DNA from: a virus
Virus record (IMG/VR): IMGVR_UViG_3300025083_000126
Location: 1 to 32,965 of that record
Direction: 5' to 3' (one strand)
DNA: 32,965 nt
Positions within the stretch are counted from its first letter, which is position 1. Each line of letters begins with the position of its first letter. Shown in pieces: positions 15,589 to 22,203 of this stretch. The position numbers and the translations under genes were made by a program. Below the pieces are notes generated by a model that worked only from the letters and a program-made list of their open reading frames with translations, was not told the DNA's origin and searched no databases.

Positions 15589-15692
15589 AATATGTAACCA
15601 TCCAAAGTTTATATTCTTAATATTTGTTTCATAGTTTTTAAGTTTAAGTTAGGACACCCTCTGTTTTTCGCTCTTCAGGGGGTTTTCCTTTT
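15589..15692 (+). ncRNA. Predicted ~100-nt small RNA
   Basis: A rightward promoter-like site is followed about 70 nt later by a strong terminator, with no usable reading frame between them (the only ATG is followed at once by TAA). All neighbouring genes run the other way. This is the layout of a free-standing small RNA gene. The ends are estimates from the promoter and terminator. I recognise no known RNA family. Confidence 0.45.
15656..15692 (+). terminator. Intrinsic terminator, rightward
   Basis: ACCCTCTG (15656-15663) pairs with CAGGGGGT (15676-15683), with one T-G wobble and a 12-nt loop, followed by TTTTCCTTTT. In the leftward direction no T-tract follows, so it works only for rightward transcripts. 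Confidence 0.75.
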
Positions 15693-15712
15693 AATACCCT
15701 TTGAATTTATTA

Positions 15713-15806
15713 AACCTGATACCTCAACCTCCTGCGCATTCGTTTTACGTTGATTTTCTGAAACCGCATACCTCAACCCCACCGATCTTCATTTTACGTT
15801 TGTTTA
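15713..15806 (+). repeat. ~50-bp imperfect direct repeat (two copies)
   Basis: Two copies share AAACC..ATACCTCAACC, then a variable stretch and TTC.TTTTACGTT (copy 1 from about 15713, copy 2 from about 15762). They lie directly after the rightward terminator. Function unknown; possibly a protein-binding array. Confidence 0.65.
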
Positions 15807-15812
15807 TACAAT

Positions 15813-15880
15813 AGTTGTAGATACAACAGTTAAAATAATGGCTTTAAATAAGAGCTTCTAAGGGCTTATCTATGTTTAAG
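15813..15880 (+). repeat. Motif pair shared with the region near 18300: TTGTAGATACAAC and CTATGTTTAAG
   Basis: AGTTGTAGATACAACAGT (15813-15830) is an imperfect palindrome preceded by TATACAATA, and CTATGTTTAAG follows at 15870-15880. Both motifs recur in multiple copies at 18253-18397 in the same order and orientation, which is unlikely to be chance. They could be binding sites for a phage regulator or initiator. Confidence 0.65.
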
Positions 15881-15926
15881 TGGTATAAAGGTATCCTGGA
15901 AGGGCTTAAAGTGGCTGTAAGGGCTT
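15859..15926 (+). repeat. Three AAGGGCTT repeats
   Basis: TAAGGGCTTA (about 15859), GAAGGGCTTA (about 15899) and TAAGGGCTTG (about 15918) are spaced roughly 40 and 19 nt apart. They may be binding sites; nothing in the sequence shows which protein would use them. Confidence 0.5.
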
Positions 15927-15999
15927 GAAACGAAGGCAGGGCGGTATACTCAACAAATAATTTACTTTCATTTCCAATACATTACTAAAATATAGGTGC

Positions 16000-16037
16000 A
16001 AAAAATTACCCCCTAGAAAATTAATCCTAGAGGGTAA
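16000..16037 (-). terminator. Intrinsic terminator after the Gp88-like island
   Basis: On the minus strand TTACCCTCTAG pairs with CTAGGGGGTAA (one mismatch, 10-nt loop) and is followed by six T. It ends the leftward transcript of the 16069-17917 genes. Confidence 0.85.
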
Positions 16038-16068
16038 ACAAACAAAAACCAAATTGAAAAAAGTGCTG

Positions 16069-16203
16069 TTATTCTTTAGTGTTTAGTTTGTCGAACTGTT
16101 CAAATGATATCCTTTTGCTAAACCCGTTTTGGTTTGATATAAAGTACTTATTGTCAAGTTCAACGGTATAGAAATGCTGTGTAAGTTTTTTAATATACTT
16201 CAT
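16069..16203 (-). CDS. Small protein of unknown function
   Basis: This 44-residue protein reads MKYIKKLTQHFYTVELDNKY and ends SFEQFDKLNTKE, with a predicted beta-hairpin. I chose the ATG at 16203; the longer in-frame start at 16269 would run through most of the previous gene. It overlaps the previous gene by 14 nt and is followed by the terminator at 16000-16037, so it is the last gene of the island. Not recognised. Confidence 0.6.
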   Translation of the reverse strand: MKYIKKLTQHFYTVELDNKYFISNQNGFSKRISFEQFDKLNTKE

Positions 16204-16477
16204 TCTCTTTTTCTTTATAATTATTGTAAGCATTCCCAAAAGCTGTAATACAAAATAAGGGGAATTCACAAAGGGGATCTTTTACTTTATCAATAGTCTC
16301 TTCAATATGTTTGTCAAAATTACTATAAAGCTCATCTTTGTAAACTTCAAAGAATTTGTAGAATTCATAACAAACGGCCCAAACATTTTCGGGGGTTTGG
16401 TTAAACTCTTTTTTATTCCCTTCATTTAATAAAGCCTTTATTAAATTAATATTGTCTAATTTTATTTGATCTTTCAT
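16190..16477 (-). CDS. Hypothetical protein, helical
   Basis: This 95-residue protein starts MKDQIKLDNINLIKALLNEG and is predicted to be helical, with many aromatic residues (VCYEFYKFFEVYKDELY) and two cysteines (DPLCEFPLFC). It overlaps the following gene by 14 nt and lies 1 nt after the previous stop, so it belongs to the same operon. There is no recognised family. Confidence 0.65.
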   Translation of the reverse strand: MKDQIKLDNINLIKALLNEGNKKEFNQTPENVWAVCYEFYKFFEVYKDELYSNFDKHIEETIDKVKDPLCEFPLFCITAFGNAYNNYKEKENEVY

Positions 16478-16478
16478 T

Positions 16479-16604
16479 TTAGTATTTATTTGTGGTTCCT
16501 ATTTTGTTATATCTGTTATCTTGAGAAAGGAATAGTTTTTCGTTTTTACTTTCCCTTTTATCTTTAATATAGTTTACATATTCTTTGTCAATTATTATTT
16601 CCAT
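16479..16604 (-). CDS. Small basic protein of unknown function
   Basis: This 41-residue frame (MEIIIDKEYVNYIKDKRESK...) fills the space between the Gp88-like gene and the 95-residue gene. It starts 15 nt after one and stops 1 nt before the other, so the spacing supports it. It is basic and mostly charged; no known family. Confidence 0.6.
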   Translation of the reverse strand: MEIIIDKEYVNYIKDKRESKNEKLFLSQDNRYNKIGTTNKY

Positions 16605-16619
16605 CTTATTAGTTTTTAA

Positions 16620-17231
16620 TTAGTGAAAGATTAAACCTACTTTATTTGTAGGGTTGTACCATTTAGTAGCAAATAAGTCTATCTTAGATGCGTTTTTGTA
16701 ACCTAGTTTATTAAGGCTATCAATAGAATTAAAAATTTTAGTGTGCCTATCCTTTGCCTTATTAATTAGGTTTACTTGCTTACCCGAATCACTAAAGATG
16801 AAATCGAAATTGCTGGGGATCTCCTGGAGCTCCTTGATAAACTTAATGGAATTAGTATAGGAATAAAATTTAACTTTTGGGTTTTCCTTTGCAATAGTCA
16901 ACCACTTATTTAAATAAGTCTTACTATAATAATCTCCGCTATCGTGCACTCTAATGAAATCGGGTTTTTTCTTTTGTATCTCTTTATTCATTAACTGAAC
17001 AAAATCATTTTGCTTTGTTAATTGGTACTTTTTCTCCATTCCATTACGCACACTAGGGAAACGTTTATAGTTACCCTTTTGAGCATAACAGAATTTTATA
17101 CATTTATCCGCAAAGGGACAAGTAACTTTACCCGTTTGACTTTTATAAGCGGGGATAGAGAAATTGAATACTTTCTTTTTTAGAAAGTTTCCCGTCTCTT
17201 TTATTTTGGTATTTTGTGTTAATAGATTCAT
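16620..17231 (-). CDS. Gp88-like protein (phage/plasmid family)
   Basis: This 203-residue protein has TCPFADKCIKFCYAQKG (C38, C44, C48), 'IRVHDSGDYYSKTYLNKWL' and later FIFSDSGKQVNL. This pattern matches the 'gene product 88' family found in phages and plasmids of several phyla, whose function is unknown. The three closely spaced cysteines resemble a metal or Fe-S cluster site, and the fold may be TIM-barrel-like; both points are inference. It is the longest protein in an island that is separate from both the packaging and structural operons. Confidence 0.75.
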   Translation of the reverse strand: MNLLTQNTKIKETGNFLKKKVFNFSIPAYKSQTGKVTCPFADKCIKFCYAQKGNYKRFPSVRNGMEKKYQLTKQNDFVQLMNKEIQKKKPDFIRVHDSGDYYSKTYLNKWLTIAKENPKVKFYSYTNSIKFIKELQEIPSNFDFIFSDSGKQVNLINKAKDRHTKIFNSIDSLNKLGYKNASKIDLFATKWYNPTNKVGLIFH

Positions 17232-17243
17232 TTGTTTTCGTTT

Positions 17244-17576
17244 TTAGTTTTCTTTATAGTAATCCTCCTCAAGGTTGAATTTATGTAGCTTTTCTTCAAG
17301 TTCCTCAAGGCTTTCACTTTCGTAATAGGTTCGGTCTAATATTAGGGCAAATTTACCATTTTTCCATTGTTCAATGTATCCTCCGAATTCGTCTCCGTGG
17401 AATTTCTCCCAATCAAACCCCCATTTTTTTTGGGGGTTAATACAATCATCAATTGAATGTTTACCGTAATAAATTATAAAAGAAGTCACGTCCTCCTCTC
17501 CCGTGTCATAAACCCATTTAACAAATTTTTGATAAGTTGCTATTTGTCTATTTTTTCTTAATTGCTGTAAATTCAT
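17244..17576 (-). CDS. Hypothetical protein
   Basis: This 110-residue acidic protein starts MNLQQLRKNRQIATYQKFVK and is rich in W, Y and E (KKWGFDWEKFHGDEFGGYIE). It overlaps the preceding DUF2693-like gene by 4 nt (ATGA) and precedes the Gp88-like gene by 12 nt, so all three are cotranscribed. The family is not recognised. Confidence 0.7.
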   Translation of the reverse strand: MNLQQLRKNRQIATYQKFVKWVYDTGEEDVTSFIIYYGKHSIDDCINPQKKWGFDWEKFHGDEFGGYIEQWKNGKFALILDRTYYESESLEELEEKLHKFNLEEDYYKEN

Positions 17577-17917
17577 CTTGAAAGGGTTTTATTAATTCTG
17601 TCTATTTCTTCAATGCTTTCATCAATTATTAAGTCATTGATAAAATATTTTTGATTCTTAATCTTTACCCATATTAAGGAATTCAAGTTAAGAAATCTTT
17701 TAGCCTTGTTTATATCGTCAACTTTGCGAGAAAGTGCAACATCTAGAACGGGTAGTAAGCCTTTGCTAATAGGGTTAAAATTTAGCCCTATTCCTTTATT
17801 TCCTTTTGTTACATTGGTTCGAGCATTGATAATTCTTCTAGAACCGTCTTTTTTGATAAATTCAGCGGTGAAGATTTTACCGCTAGTCATTTCATTAAGT
17901 AAATTTTGATAAGTCAT
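17573..17917 (-). CDS. SH3-barrel-like DUF2693 family protein
   Basis: This 114-residue protein reads GKIFTAEFIKKDGSRRIINA, then RTNVTKGNKGIGLNFNP, and later VKIKNQKYF. The pattern 'GKIFTVEFIKKDG..R..N.R..V.KG.KG.G' is characteristic of a short SH3-like barrel family common in phages and mobile elements of Bacteroidota. It may bind nucleic acid; the function is not established. It is the first gene of the island, with the repeat-rich region upstream. Confidence 0.75.
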   Translation of the reverse strand: MTYQNLLNEMTSGKIFTAEFIKKDGSRRIINARTNVTKGNKGIGLNFNPISKGLLPVLDVALSRKVDDINKAKRFLNLNSLIWVKIKNQKYFINDLIIDESIEEIDRINKTLSR

Positions 17918-18057
17918 TTTGATAGTTTTTATATGTTAATTAAAATAGCTCTTAGTATTTGCCCAATAATATAAAGTAAAAATAAGGAGCAAAAAATTGT
18001 AGTAAAATAGTTAAGTAGTTTTAATAGTTTCATTTTGTTAGTTTTTAATGTTCTGTA

Positions 18058-18065
18058 CAAACATA
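18058..18065 (-). promoter_or_regulatory. Possible leftward -7 box of the Gp88-like island
   Basis: On the minus strand TATGTTTG matches TAnnTTTG. It lies about 140 nt upstream of the first gene of the island. A TTTG motif occurs only 12 nt upstream instead of 17-23, so the -33 element is poor. Confidence 0.3.
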
Positions 18066-18252
18066 CAAAATAATTAACAAAAACCGTTAATAATTATAAA
18101 AATATTTTTTCCTATATAATTAAGGAACGCACACGAATACATAAAACTTTTTTATTGTGCAACTGTAAACACAGTTTTTTTTAGTTCAATAGTTTTGAAA
18201 GTTTGTTAAATGAAAACAGTGAAAAATATCAACCTTAATTGTATAAACAATA

Positions 18253-18300
18253 ATTGTAGTAACAACAATTGTAGGTACAACAGTTGTAGGTACAACAGTG
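18253..18300 (+). repeat. Three near-tandem TTGTAGGTACAAC units
   Basis: ATTGTAGTAACAACA, ATTGTAGGTACAACAG and GTTGTAGGTACAACAG follow one another with 15-bp spacing. Each is an imperfect palindrome (TTGTA-GG-TACAA in the full copies). A single copy, preceded by the same TATA.ACAATA, lies at 15813. Confidence 0.75.
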
Positions 18301-18308
18301 AGAACCGA

Positions 18309-18397
18309 ACCTACTATGTTTAACGATACCTACTATGTTTAAGAACCTACTATGTTTAAGAGGATTATTTTACAAATAATAACCTACTATGTTTAAG
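18309..18397 (+). repeat. Four ACCTACTATGTTTAAG units
   Basis: Copies start at 18309, 18328, 18345 and 18382, so spacing is 19, 17 and 37 nt. The first lacks the final G. A partial copy (CTATGTTTAAG) lies at 15870. Spacing near two helical turns fits a protein-binding array. Confidence 0.85.
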
Positions 18398-18400
18398 AAT

Positions 18401-18898
18401 CTACAAAATTTTATTTCCCTTCGATAAATTTTCTTCTTTCCAAAGTGGTTGAAGATTTGTGTAGTGACAAAGTTTTTCCATCTCTTCCTTTGTCTTGGCT
18501 GAAGATAGAGGTATTATATGATCTATATGCCATTCACCGTGATTCTCCCAAGTCATACCTTCAGTGAATTGAGACTCAATATGTTTAAATGCTGTTTCAT
18601 AATCAGTGCCAAGCATATCTATATTACCAGAGCTTTTAGTCCAATAGTTAACAGTAAAAGCTATAGAAGTTCTTGTTCTTAAATTCTTTTTGAATTTGTA
18701 TAGGGGATCATTTTTCCTCCTATTCTTACTATAGACTCTACGATATGCATTAGTTTTGTCTTTATTCTTTTTTCTGTATTCAGAAACATATTTATTTTTA
18801 CAAATCTTGCACTGATTACTAAACCCACATTTTCTTCTTCTGTTTTTATGGAAATCTTCCAGAGGCTTAGTTTCGTTACAATCCCAACATTTTTGCAT
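18401..18898 (-). CDS. HNH endonuclease with zinc finger
   Basis: This 165-residue protein carries an N-terminal zinc finger (C4, C7, C30, C33) and a C-terminal HNH domain with WHIDHIIPLSSAKT (H124, D126, H127) and TNLQPLWKEENLSKGNK (N148, N157). This is the usual build of free-standing phage HNH or homing-type endonucleases. I chose the ATG at 18898, 4 nt after the terminase stop, over a longer start inside the terminase. Next to a large terminase, HNH enzymes often take part in packaging (cos cutting) in some phages; here a selfish homing element is an equal possibility. Confidence 0.85.
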   Translation of the reverse strand: MQKCWDCNETKPLEDFHKNRRRKCGFSNQCKICKNKYVSEYRKKNKDKTNAYRRVYSKNRRKNDPLYKFKKNLRTRTSIAFTVNYWTKSSGNIDMLGTDYETAFKHIESQFTEGMTWENHGEWHIDHIIPLSSAKTKEEMEKLCHYTNLQPLWKEENLSKGNKIL

Positions 18899-18902
18899 AA
18901 TA

Positions 18903-20108
18903 CTATCGAATAACATAACTCCCTTTGTTTGCATTAGCAAGGAAGTATTGAGCTGCATAACGTAAGCTATCCATATGGTGATTCCATTTATCTATTGGCC
19001 TTTCATTTCTACTATGCCATACATAGTTATTGAGTTCCTTAATAAGTTCTAAGGAATCAGGGTCAATAATCAAGTCGTAGTCTTGTATCAATGCAATACC
19101 ACTCAAGATACTACCCTGCCTCTTTATTGCAGGTTTTACGTTGCAATATACTTTGAGTTCCTGTAACAATCTAGGTTCAGCACTATCACAGATAACAAGT
19201 TCATCTTGGGCATATCTTCTGTTCATCTCCCCAATCTCTTTTGTAGAAAGTCCAACCTTACAGTACATTGTCTTTAACCACATCTTCTTCCTATCCTTGT
19301 CAATAGCTACCTTCAGTAGAACGGTAGGATCGACTGAAAACCCAAAGTCTTGCCCATACACATAAGGAGCATATTCGTTGAATGATCCAATAGTCCAACG
19401 AGTGAATACAACACCATCAGCTTTATCTAACCAACCACCGAGTATCTGGTGATTATATTTATCTGGCCTACGTCTACGAATCTCCTCTGTCTGGTTGATA
19501 AAAGAATCAGACAGATTCTTCTTATTGTCTTTGAATGTAGTGTGAATGTAAGTTACATTGTCTTTAGCACCATTCCATCCACCGTTAACAGCCTTAGCTG
19601 CAAAGAACCTTTGGTATATCCAATGCTCCTTAGTTGTAGGGTTTAATATAAGTATAACTCTGTTGGGCTTATTCTTAACCCTTACAGACTGATCTATCTT
19701 GTCAAAAGTATCTTCATCAATAAGTTCCTCAGCTTCATCCAATACAAATGTTGTAATACCTTGTAAGGACTTCAAGGCAGCAGTTTGATTACCTGCTGAA
19801 GTCTTGATACCTTTGAAGATAATAGAACTACCTGTGGATATATTTAGTATCTCATCTTTAGTTATCCTAAAGTGTTCAGAGATACCATACAATTCTATCT
19901 TCTCTATAAACTCTGGAATAATAGATGTAGAAGCCGAACTCATAGTGTACCTAGTGAAGAGTATCTTATGACCCTGTTCCATCGTTAGCAGGGCTAAGAA
20001 TGCCCCTACAGCAAATGACTTACCACTACCTCTACCACCAGTTACAACAAAGTAACGAGTATCATTCCCTAAACGTCTATATTTAGAGTTTAGTTTTGGT
20101 GCTGACAT
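18903..20108 (-). CDS. terL: Terminase large subunit
   Basis: This 401-residue packaging motor has an ATPase domain with Walker A GGRGSGKS (residues 24-31) and Walker B FVLDEAEE (121-128; D124, E125), the coupling stretch LILNPTTKEHW, and a C-terminal RNase H-like nuclease with likely catalytic acids at D254 (GQDFGFSVDPT), D308 (CDSAEP) and D380 (HHMDSLRYA). It matches the PBSX/Terminase_3 type. The start overlaps the methyltransferase gene by 19 nt. It is shorter than many terminases of this type (about 420-450), mainly at the N-terminus. Confidence 0.95.
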   Translation of the reverse strand: MSAPKLNSKYRRLGNDTRYFVVTGGRGSGKSFAVGAFLALLTMEQGHKILFTRYTMSSASTSIIPEFIEKIELYGISEHFRITKDEILNISTGSSIIFKGIKTSAGNQTAALKSLQGITTFVLDEAEELIDEDTFDKIDQSVRVKNKPNRVILILNPTTKEHWIYQRFFAAKAVNGGWNGAKDNVTYIHTTFKDNKKNLSDSFINQTEEIRRRRPDKYNHQILGGWLDKADGVVFTRWTIGSFNEYAPYVYGQDFGFSVDPTVLLKVAIDKDRKKMWLKTMYCKVGLSTKEIGEMNRRYAQDELVICDSAEPRLLQELKVYCNVKPAIKRQGSILSGIALIQDYDLIIDPDSLELIKELNNYVWHSRNERPIDKWNHHMDSLRYAAQYFLANANKGSYVIR

Positions 20109-20749
20109 ATGTATTCACTATATTGAGTTGCTATTGCTTTGGCCATACCTTGAAAGGTTTTACTCCTTAAGGTCCTTCTTTCTTCTGGGGTCTTAGCTTT
20201 TGCTAATGCATCCATATACCATTGAGCTTGTCTTTTCTTCTTTCCGTTTTTATCTGTCCATTCAAAAAACTCCCCTTTTTCAACAATATTAGTTGGGGAT
20301 AGTTTAGGTAAGTTCTTGGTCCACAAACAAGTTGTCTTCGTAGCCTTATCACCAAACTGCCAAGGCTGTACAATATCATCAGGTTTCCTTATCTGACTAC
20401 TTATTACACTTACGGGGTTCTCAACGGCAATATGTTTAATGGGTGCATCTAACAATTGTTTGACAAAGAATAATGCTTCTTTTTGCTTCTCAAATCTATC
20501 TTGATTAACAGAACCATCCTTGTTATACATCCACCTAGCACCACTAACAGCTAGGTAAGTGCAGGGAGGGTGCGCTATCATTAAATCATATTTACCACTG
20601 TAGGCCTCTGCTATTGCATCACCTTGTATATGCCATTCAGGATGACCTCCGGAACAAGGCAAAATATCACAACTATAAGCCTCATAACCTAAAGTTCTGA
20701 ACTCCTTGGTTATGGCTTGACTTTCCTCACAGGCTATTAGTACCTTCAT
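20090..20749 (-). CDS. DNA methyltransferase-like protein
   Basis: This 219-residue protein reads MKVLIACEESQAITKEFRTL at the start, then SCDILPCSGGHPEWHIQGD, HPPCTYLAVSGARW (residues 60-73) and VENPVSVI (109-116). The PPC and ENP motifs resemble motifs IV and VI of cytosine-C5 methyltransferases, and the family is widespread in phages, where it is annotated as a DNA cytosine methyltransferase-like protein. It could protect phage DNA from restriction. The family is clear; activity on DNA is inferred. It overlaps both the terminase (19 nt) and the small upstream gene (23 nt). Confidence 0.8.
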   Translation of the reverse strand: MKVLIACEESQAITKEFRTLGYEAYSCDILPCSGGHPEWHIQGDAIAEAYSGKYDLMIAHPPCTYLAVSGARWMYNKDGSVNQDRFEKQKEALFFVKQLLDAPIKHIAVENPVSVISSQIRKPDDIVQPWQFGDKATKTTCLWTKNLPKLSPTNIVEKGEFFEWTDKNGKKKRQAQWYMDALAKAKTPEERRTLRSKTFQGMAKAIATQYSEYICQHQN

Positions 20750-20879
20750 TATTTTTGATTATGTTGTTCTTTTCCTCTATAAATCTAATCGGTTTACTTT
20801 TGCCGTCTGGCATATATCTATAACCTAACAAAGGATTAATACCGTAATCCCAAAAGTTATGTGGCATATCATCCTTCAT
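20727..20879 (-). CDS. Small conserved-looking phage protein
   Basis: This 50-residue frame reads MKDDMPHNFWDYGINPLLGY and continues RYMPDGKSKPIRFIEEK. It overlaps its upstream neighbour by 11 nt and the methyltransferase by 23 nt, covering what would otherwise be a gap. The aromatic and glycine-rich 'NFWDYGINP.LGYR.MPDGK' block looks like a conserved domain rather than a chance frame. Function unknown. Confidence 0.65.
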   Translation of the reverse strand: MKDDMPHNFWDYGINPLLGYRYMPDGKSKPIRFIEEKNNIIKNNEGTNSL

Positions 20880-21045
20880 AAAGCATTTCTTTTTTTATGT
20901 GTTTAATAGCAAGGTAGGGTGAATGATAAGCACCTAATTTATTTCCAGTCTGGCTCTCGTATAAATACCAATTATCTTTACTAAGTTTAATTATATCAAA
21001 AGCACCAAAGCTATAATAGTTACTATTTATTTTAAGAATTTTCAT
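20869..21045 (-). CDS. Hypothetical protein
   Basis: This 58-residue protein starts MKILKINSNYYSFGAFDIIK at the ATG at 21045; the alternative TTG at 21057 is less likely. It is rich in aromatic residues and predicted to form a small beta domain followed by a helix (LAIKHIKKEMLYEG). It overlaps the small terminase candidate by 14 nt and the next small gene by 11 nt. Not recognised. Confidence 0.6.
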   Translation of the reverse strand: MKILKINSNYYSFGAFDIIKLSKDNWYLYESQTGNKLGAYHSPYLAIKHIKKEMLYEG

Positions 21046-21445
21046 CTGTAATATCAATTATATCTGGGTCATCATTCTCAGTGTCATCATCTTGATTACC
21101 TGCGAATAAATTCTTAATGTTTATATTCACTTTAGGTTTTCCTTCATTCATATCTTGATCTTCTGGCTTACCATATTTATATTCAAATAATAATTTAAGG
21201 TGAGGGAATGAATCCTTAGCTTTCTCTGCTAGAGATTCCCAAGCTGCCTCTTCAGAACCAAACACCTGCTTCATTGCGTTTAAAGCGTAGATATTAACTC
21301 TATCCTTCTTAGCCTTATTCATCGCACTAGGAGTAGCCATAACCTTCTTAACTGGCTTATTTACTTTCTCACCTCTCTTCCTACCATTATTCTTTCTACC
21401 GTCAGTAGACTTAACGTACTTCCTTTCTTTAGGCTTTCTCCCCAT
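21032..21445 (-). CDS. Probable terminase small subunit
   Basis: This 137-residue protein has a very basic N-terminus (MGRKPKERKYVKSTDGRKNN...), a helical middle (VNIYALNAMKQVFGSEEAAW, SFPHLKLLFEYKYGKPED) and an acidic tail (DDDTENDDPDIIDITDENS). A basic DNA-binding end, a helical body and an acidic tail fit a small terminase. It lies four genes upstream of the large terminase. I chose the ATG at 21445 over the longer ORF, whose extra N-terminus would overlap the next gene by over 100 nt. Confidence 0.6.
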   Translation of the reverse strand: MGRKPKERKYVKSTDGRKNNGRKRGEKVNKPVKKVMATPSAMNKAKKDRVNIYALNAMKQVFGSEEAAWESLAEKAKDSFPHLKLLFEYKYGKPEDQDMNEGKPKVNINIKNLFAGNQDDDTENDDPDIIDITDENS

Positions 21446-21707
21446 CACTATGTTTGTTATATAAGAAGTTATATACAGACCATATTGCAAATGACCATTC
21501 AGATTGGCTATACTCCTTTTCACCAACCCTTTTCTCTCCACCAAACTCCACTACAAGTTTAAACTTAACACCTAGCTTCTGGTTATATTTAAGCTCCTTA
21601 AAATCTACAGGTACAGGGTATATCTTGTACCCTCTGCTTAAACACCACTTAGCAGCTTCTGGATTTATAACCGTCTCTGGTATTCTAGGCTTTTTCTTTA
21701 TGGGCAT
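21429..21707 (-). CDS. Hypothetical protein
   Basis: This 92-residue protein starts MPIKKKPRIPETVINPEAAK and has many charged and aromatic residues (QSEWSFAIWSVYNFLYNKHS). It overlaps the DnaA-like gene by 23 nt and the small terminase candidate by 17 nt. No known family is recognised. Confidence 0.65.
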   Translation of the reverse strand: MPIKKKPRIPETVINPEAAKWCLSRGYKIYPVPVDFKELKYNQKLGVKFKLVVEFGGEKRVGEKEYSQSEWSFAIWSVYNFLYNKHSDGEKA

Positions 21708-22188
21708 AACTAAGAGTTTTATTTTCTACATTGAAATCTTCAGCATCCAAAATCTGTGGACGGAATGGAGCTAACTCCCTTTTCATAAAGTTAAACCTAA
21801 TCAACAATTCATTATATTCTTGAATTAGCTCAAGGTATTTAAATTGATAGAGGTCCTCAAGTGACTTGTTAGATTTAAACCTTTCACTTATATTAACAGT
21901 TTTAGTTTTCTTTATTAAATAAACAACCTTATCGCAAAAATATTGATAAAGATTAATTACTCTTTGATCATAAGTCAACCAACCATCAAGTCTATTTATA
22001 CCATTTATAGCAACAGCGTGATCTTTACCTACGCTTTTACCTATCATATCTAAAGACATATTCGTATAGCTTCTCAATAGCTTGTAGTACATAGCCCTAG
22101 CTTCCACGTAATCTGCCTTTCTAATGTTTTTACTAATATCTAATTGATATTCTTTTTCAACTAAATCTTTCACTAATTCTTGTATCAT
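21685..22188 (-). CDS. DnaA domain IV-like DNA-binding protein
   Basis: Residues about 25-70 of this 167-residue protein match the C-terminal DNA-binding domain of the replication initiator DnaA: RAMYYKLLRSYTNMSLDMIG, then KSVGKDHAVAINGI, with the GKDHAVA signature helix-turn-helix that in DnaA contacts the DnaA box. There is no AAA+ part. The remaining ~95 residues are helical, with a coiled-coil look (LYQFKYLELIQEYNELLIRF). It may compete with or imitate host DnaA, or recruit the replication machinery to the phage origin. The domain match is clear; the role is inferred. Confidence 0.75.
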   Translation of the reverse strand: MIQELVKDLVEKEYQLDISKNIRKADYVEARAMYYKLLRSYTNMSLDMIGKSVGKDHAVAINGINRLDGWLTYDQRVINLYQYFCDKVVYLIKKTKTVNISERFKSNKSLEDLYQFKYLELIQEYNELLIRFNFMKRELAPFRPQILDAEDFNVENKTLSYAHKEKA

Positions 22189-22203
22189 AATTTTTATATT
22201 TAT

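Larger units (their letters stand above)
15363..16068. other. Non-coding region between the structural operon and the Gp88-like island
   Basis: About 700 nt with no supportable gene on either strand. From left to right it holds an AT-rich leader for the structural operon (15363-15552), in which I find no clear leftward promoter, then a rightward promoter and terminator (15553-15692), a 50-bp direct repeat (15713-15806), copies of two motifs shared with 17918-18400 (15813-15880), three AAGGGCTT repeats (15859-15926), and the leftward terminator of the next island (16000-16037). Confidence 0.7.
17918..18400. other. AT-rich non-coding region with iteron-like repeats (candidate origin or control region)
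   Basis: No supportable gene in 483 nt. The stretch is very AT-rich (especially 18060-18240) and contains two families of repeats at 18253-18300 and 18309-18397 next to each other. This arrangement is typical of replication origins and of regulator-binding control regions. It also contains an AACTGT/ACAGTT hairpin with a T-run pointing rightward (18161-18184) and a leftward -7-like box at 18058-18065. No DnaA box matching the TTATCCACA consensus is seen. Confidence 0.6.

Noticed and set aside
15795-15802. TACGTTTG, a -7-like box in the direct repeat
   Set aside because: No TTG at 17-23 nt upstream, and the first repeat copy has TACGTTGA. Not a promoter on present evidence.
18190-18197. TAGTTTTG, a rightward -7-like box
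   Set aside because: The nearest TTG is 32 nt upstream; spacing does not fit.
18309-18397. CRISPR-like array
   Set aside because: Unit is only 15-16 bp and spacing is 17-37 nt with no spacer-like sequence of constant length. Better explained as iterons or operators.
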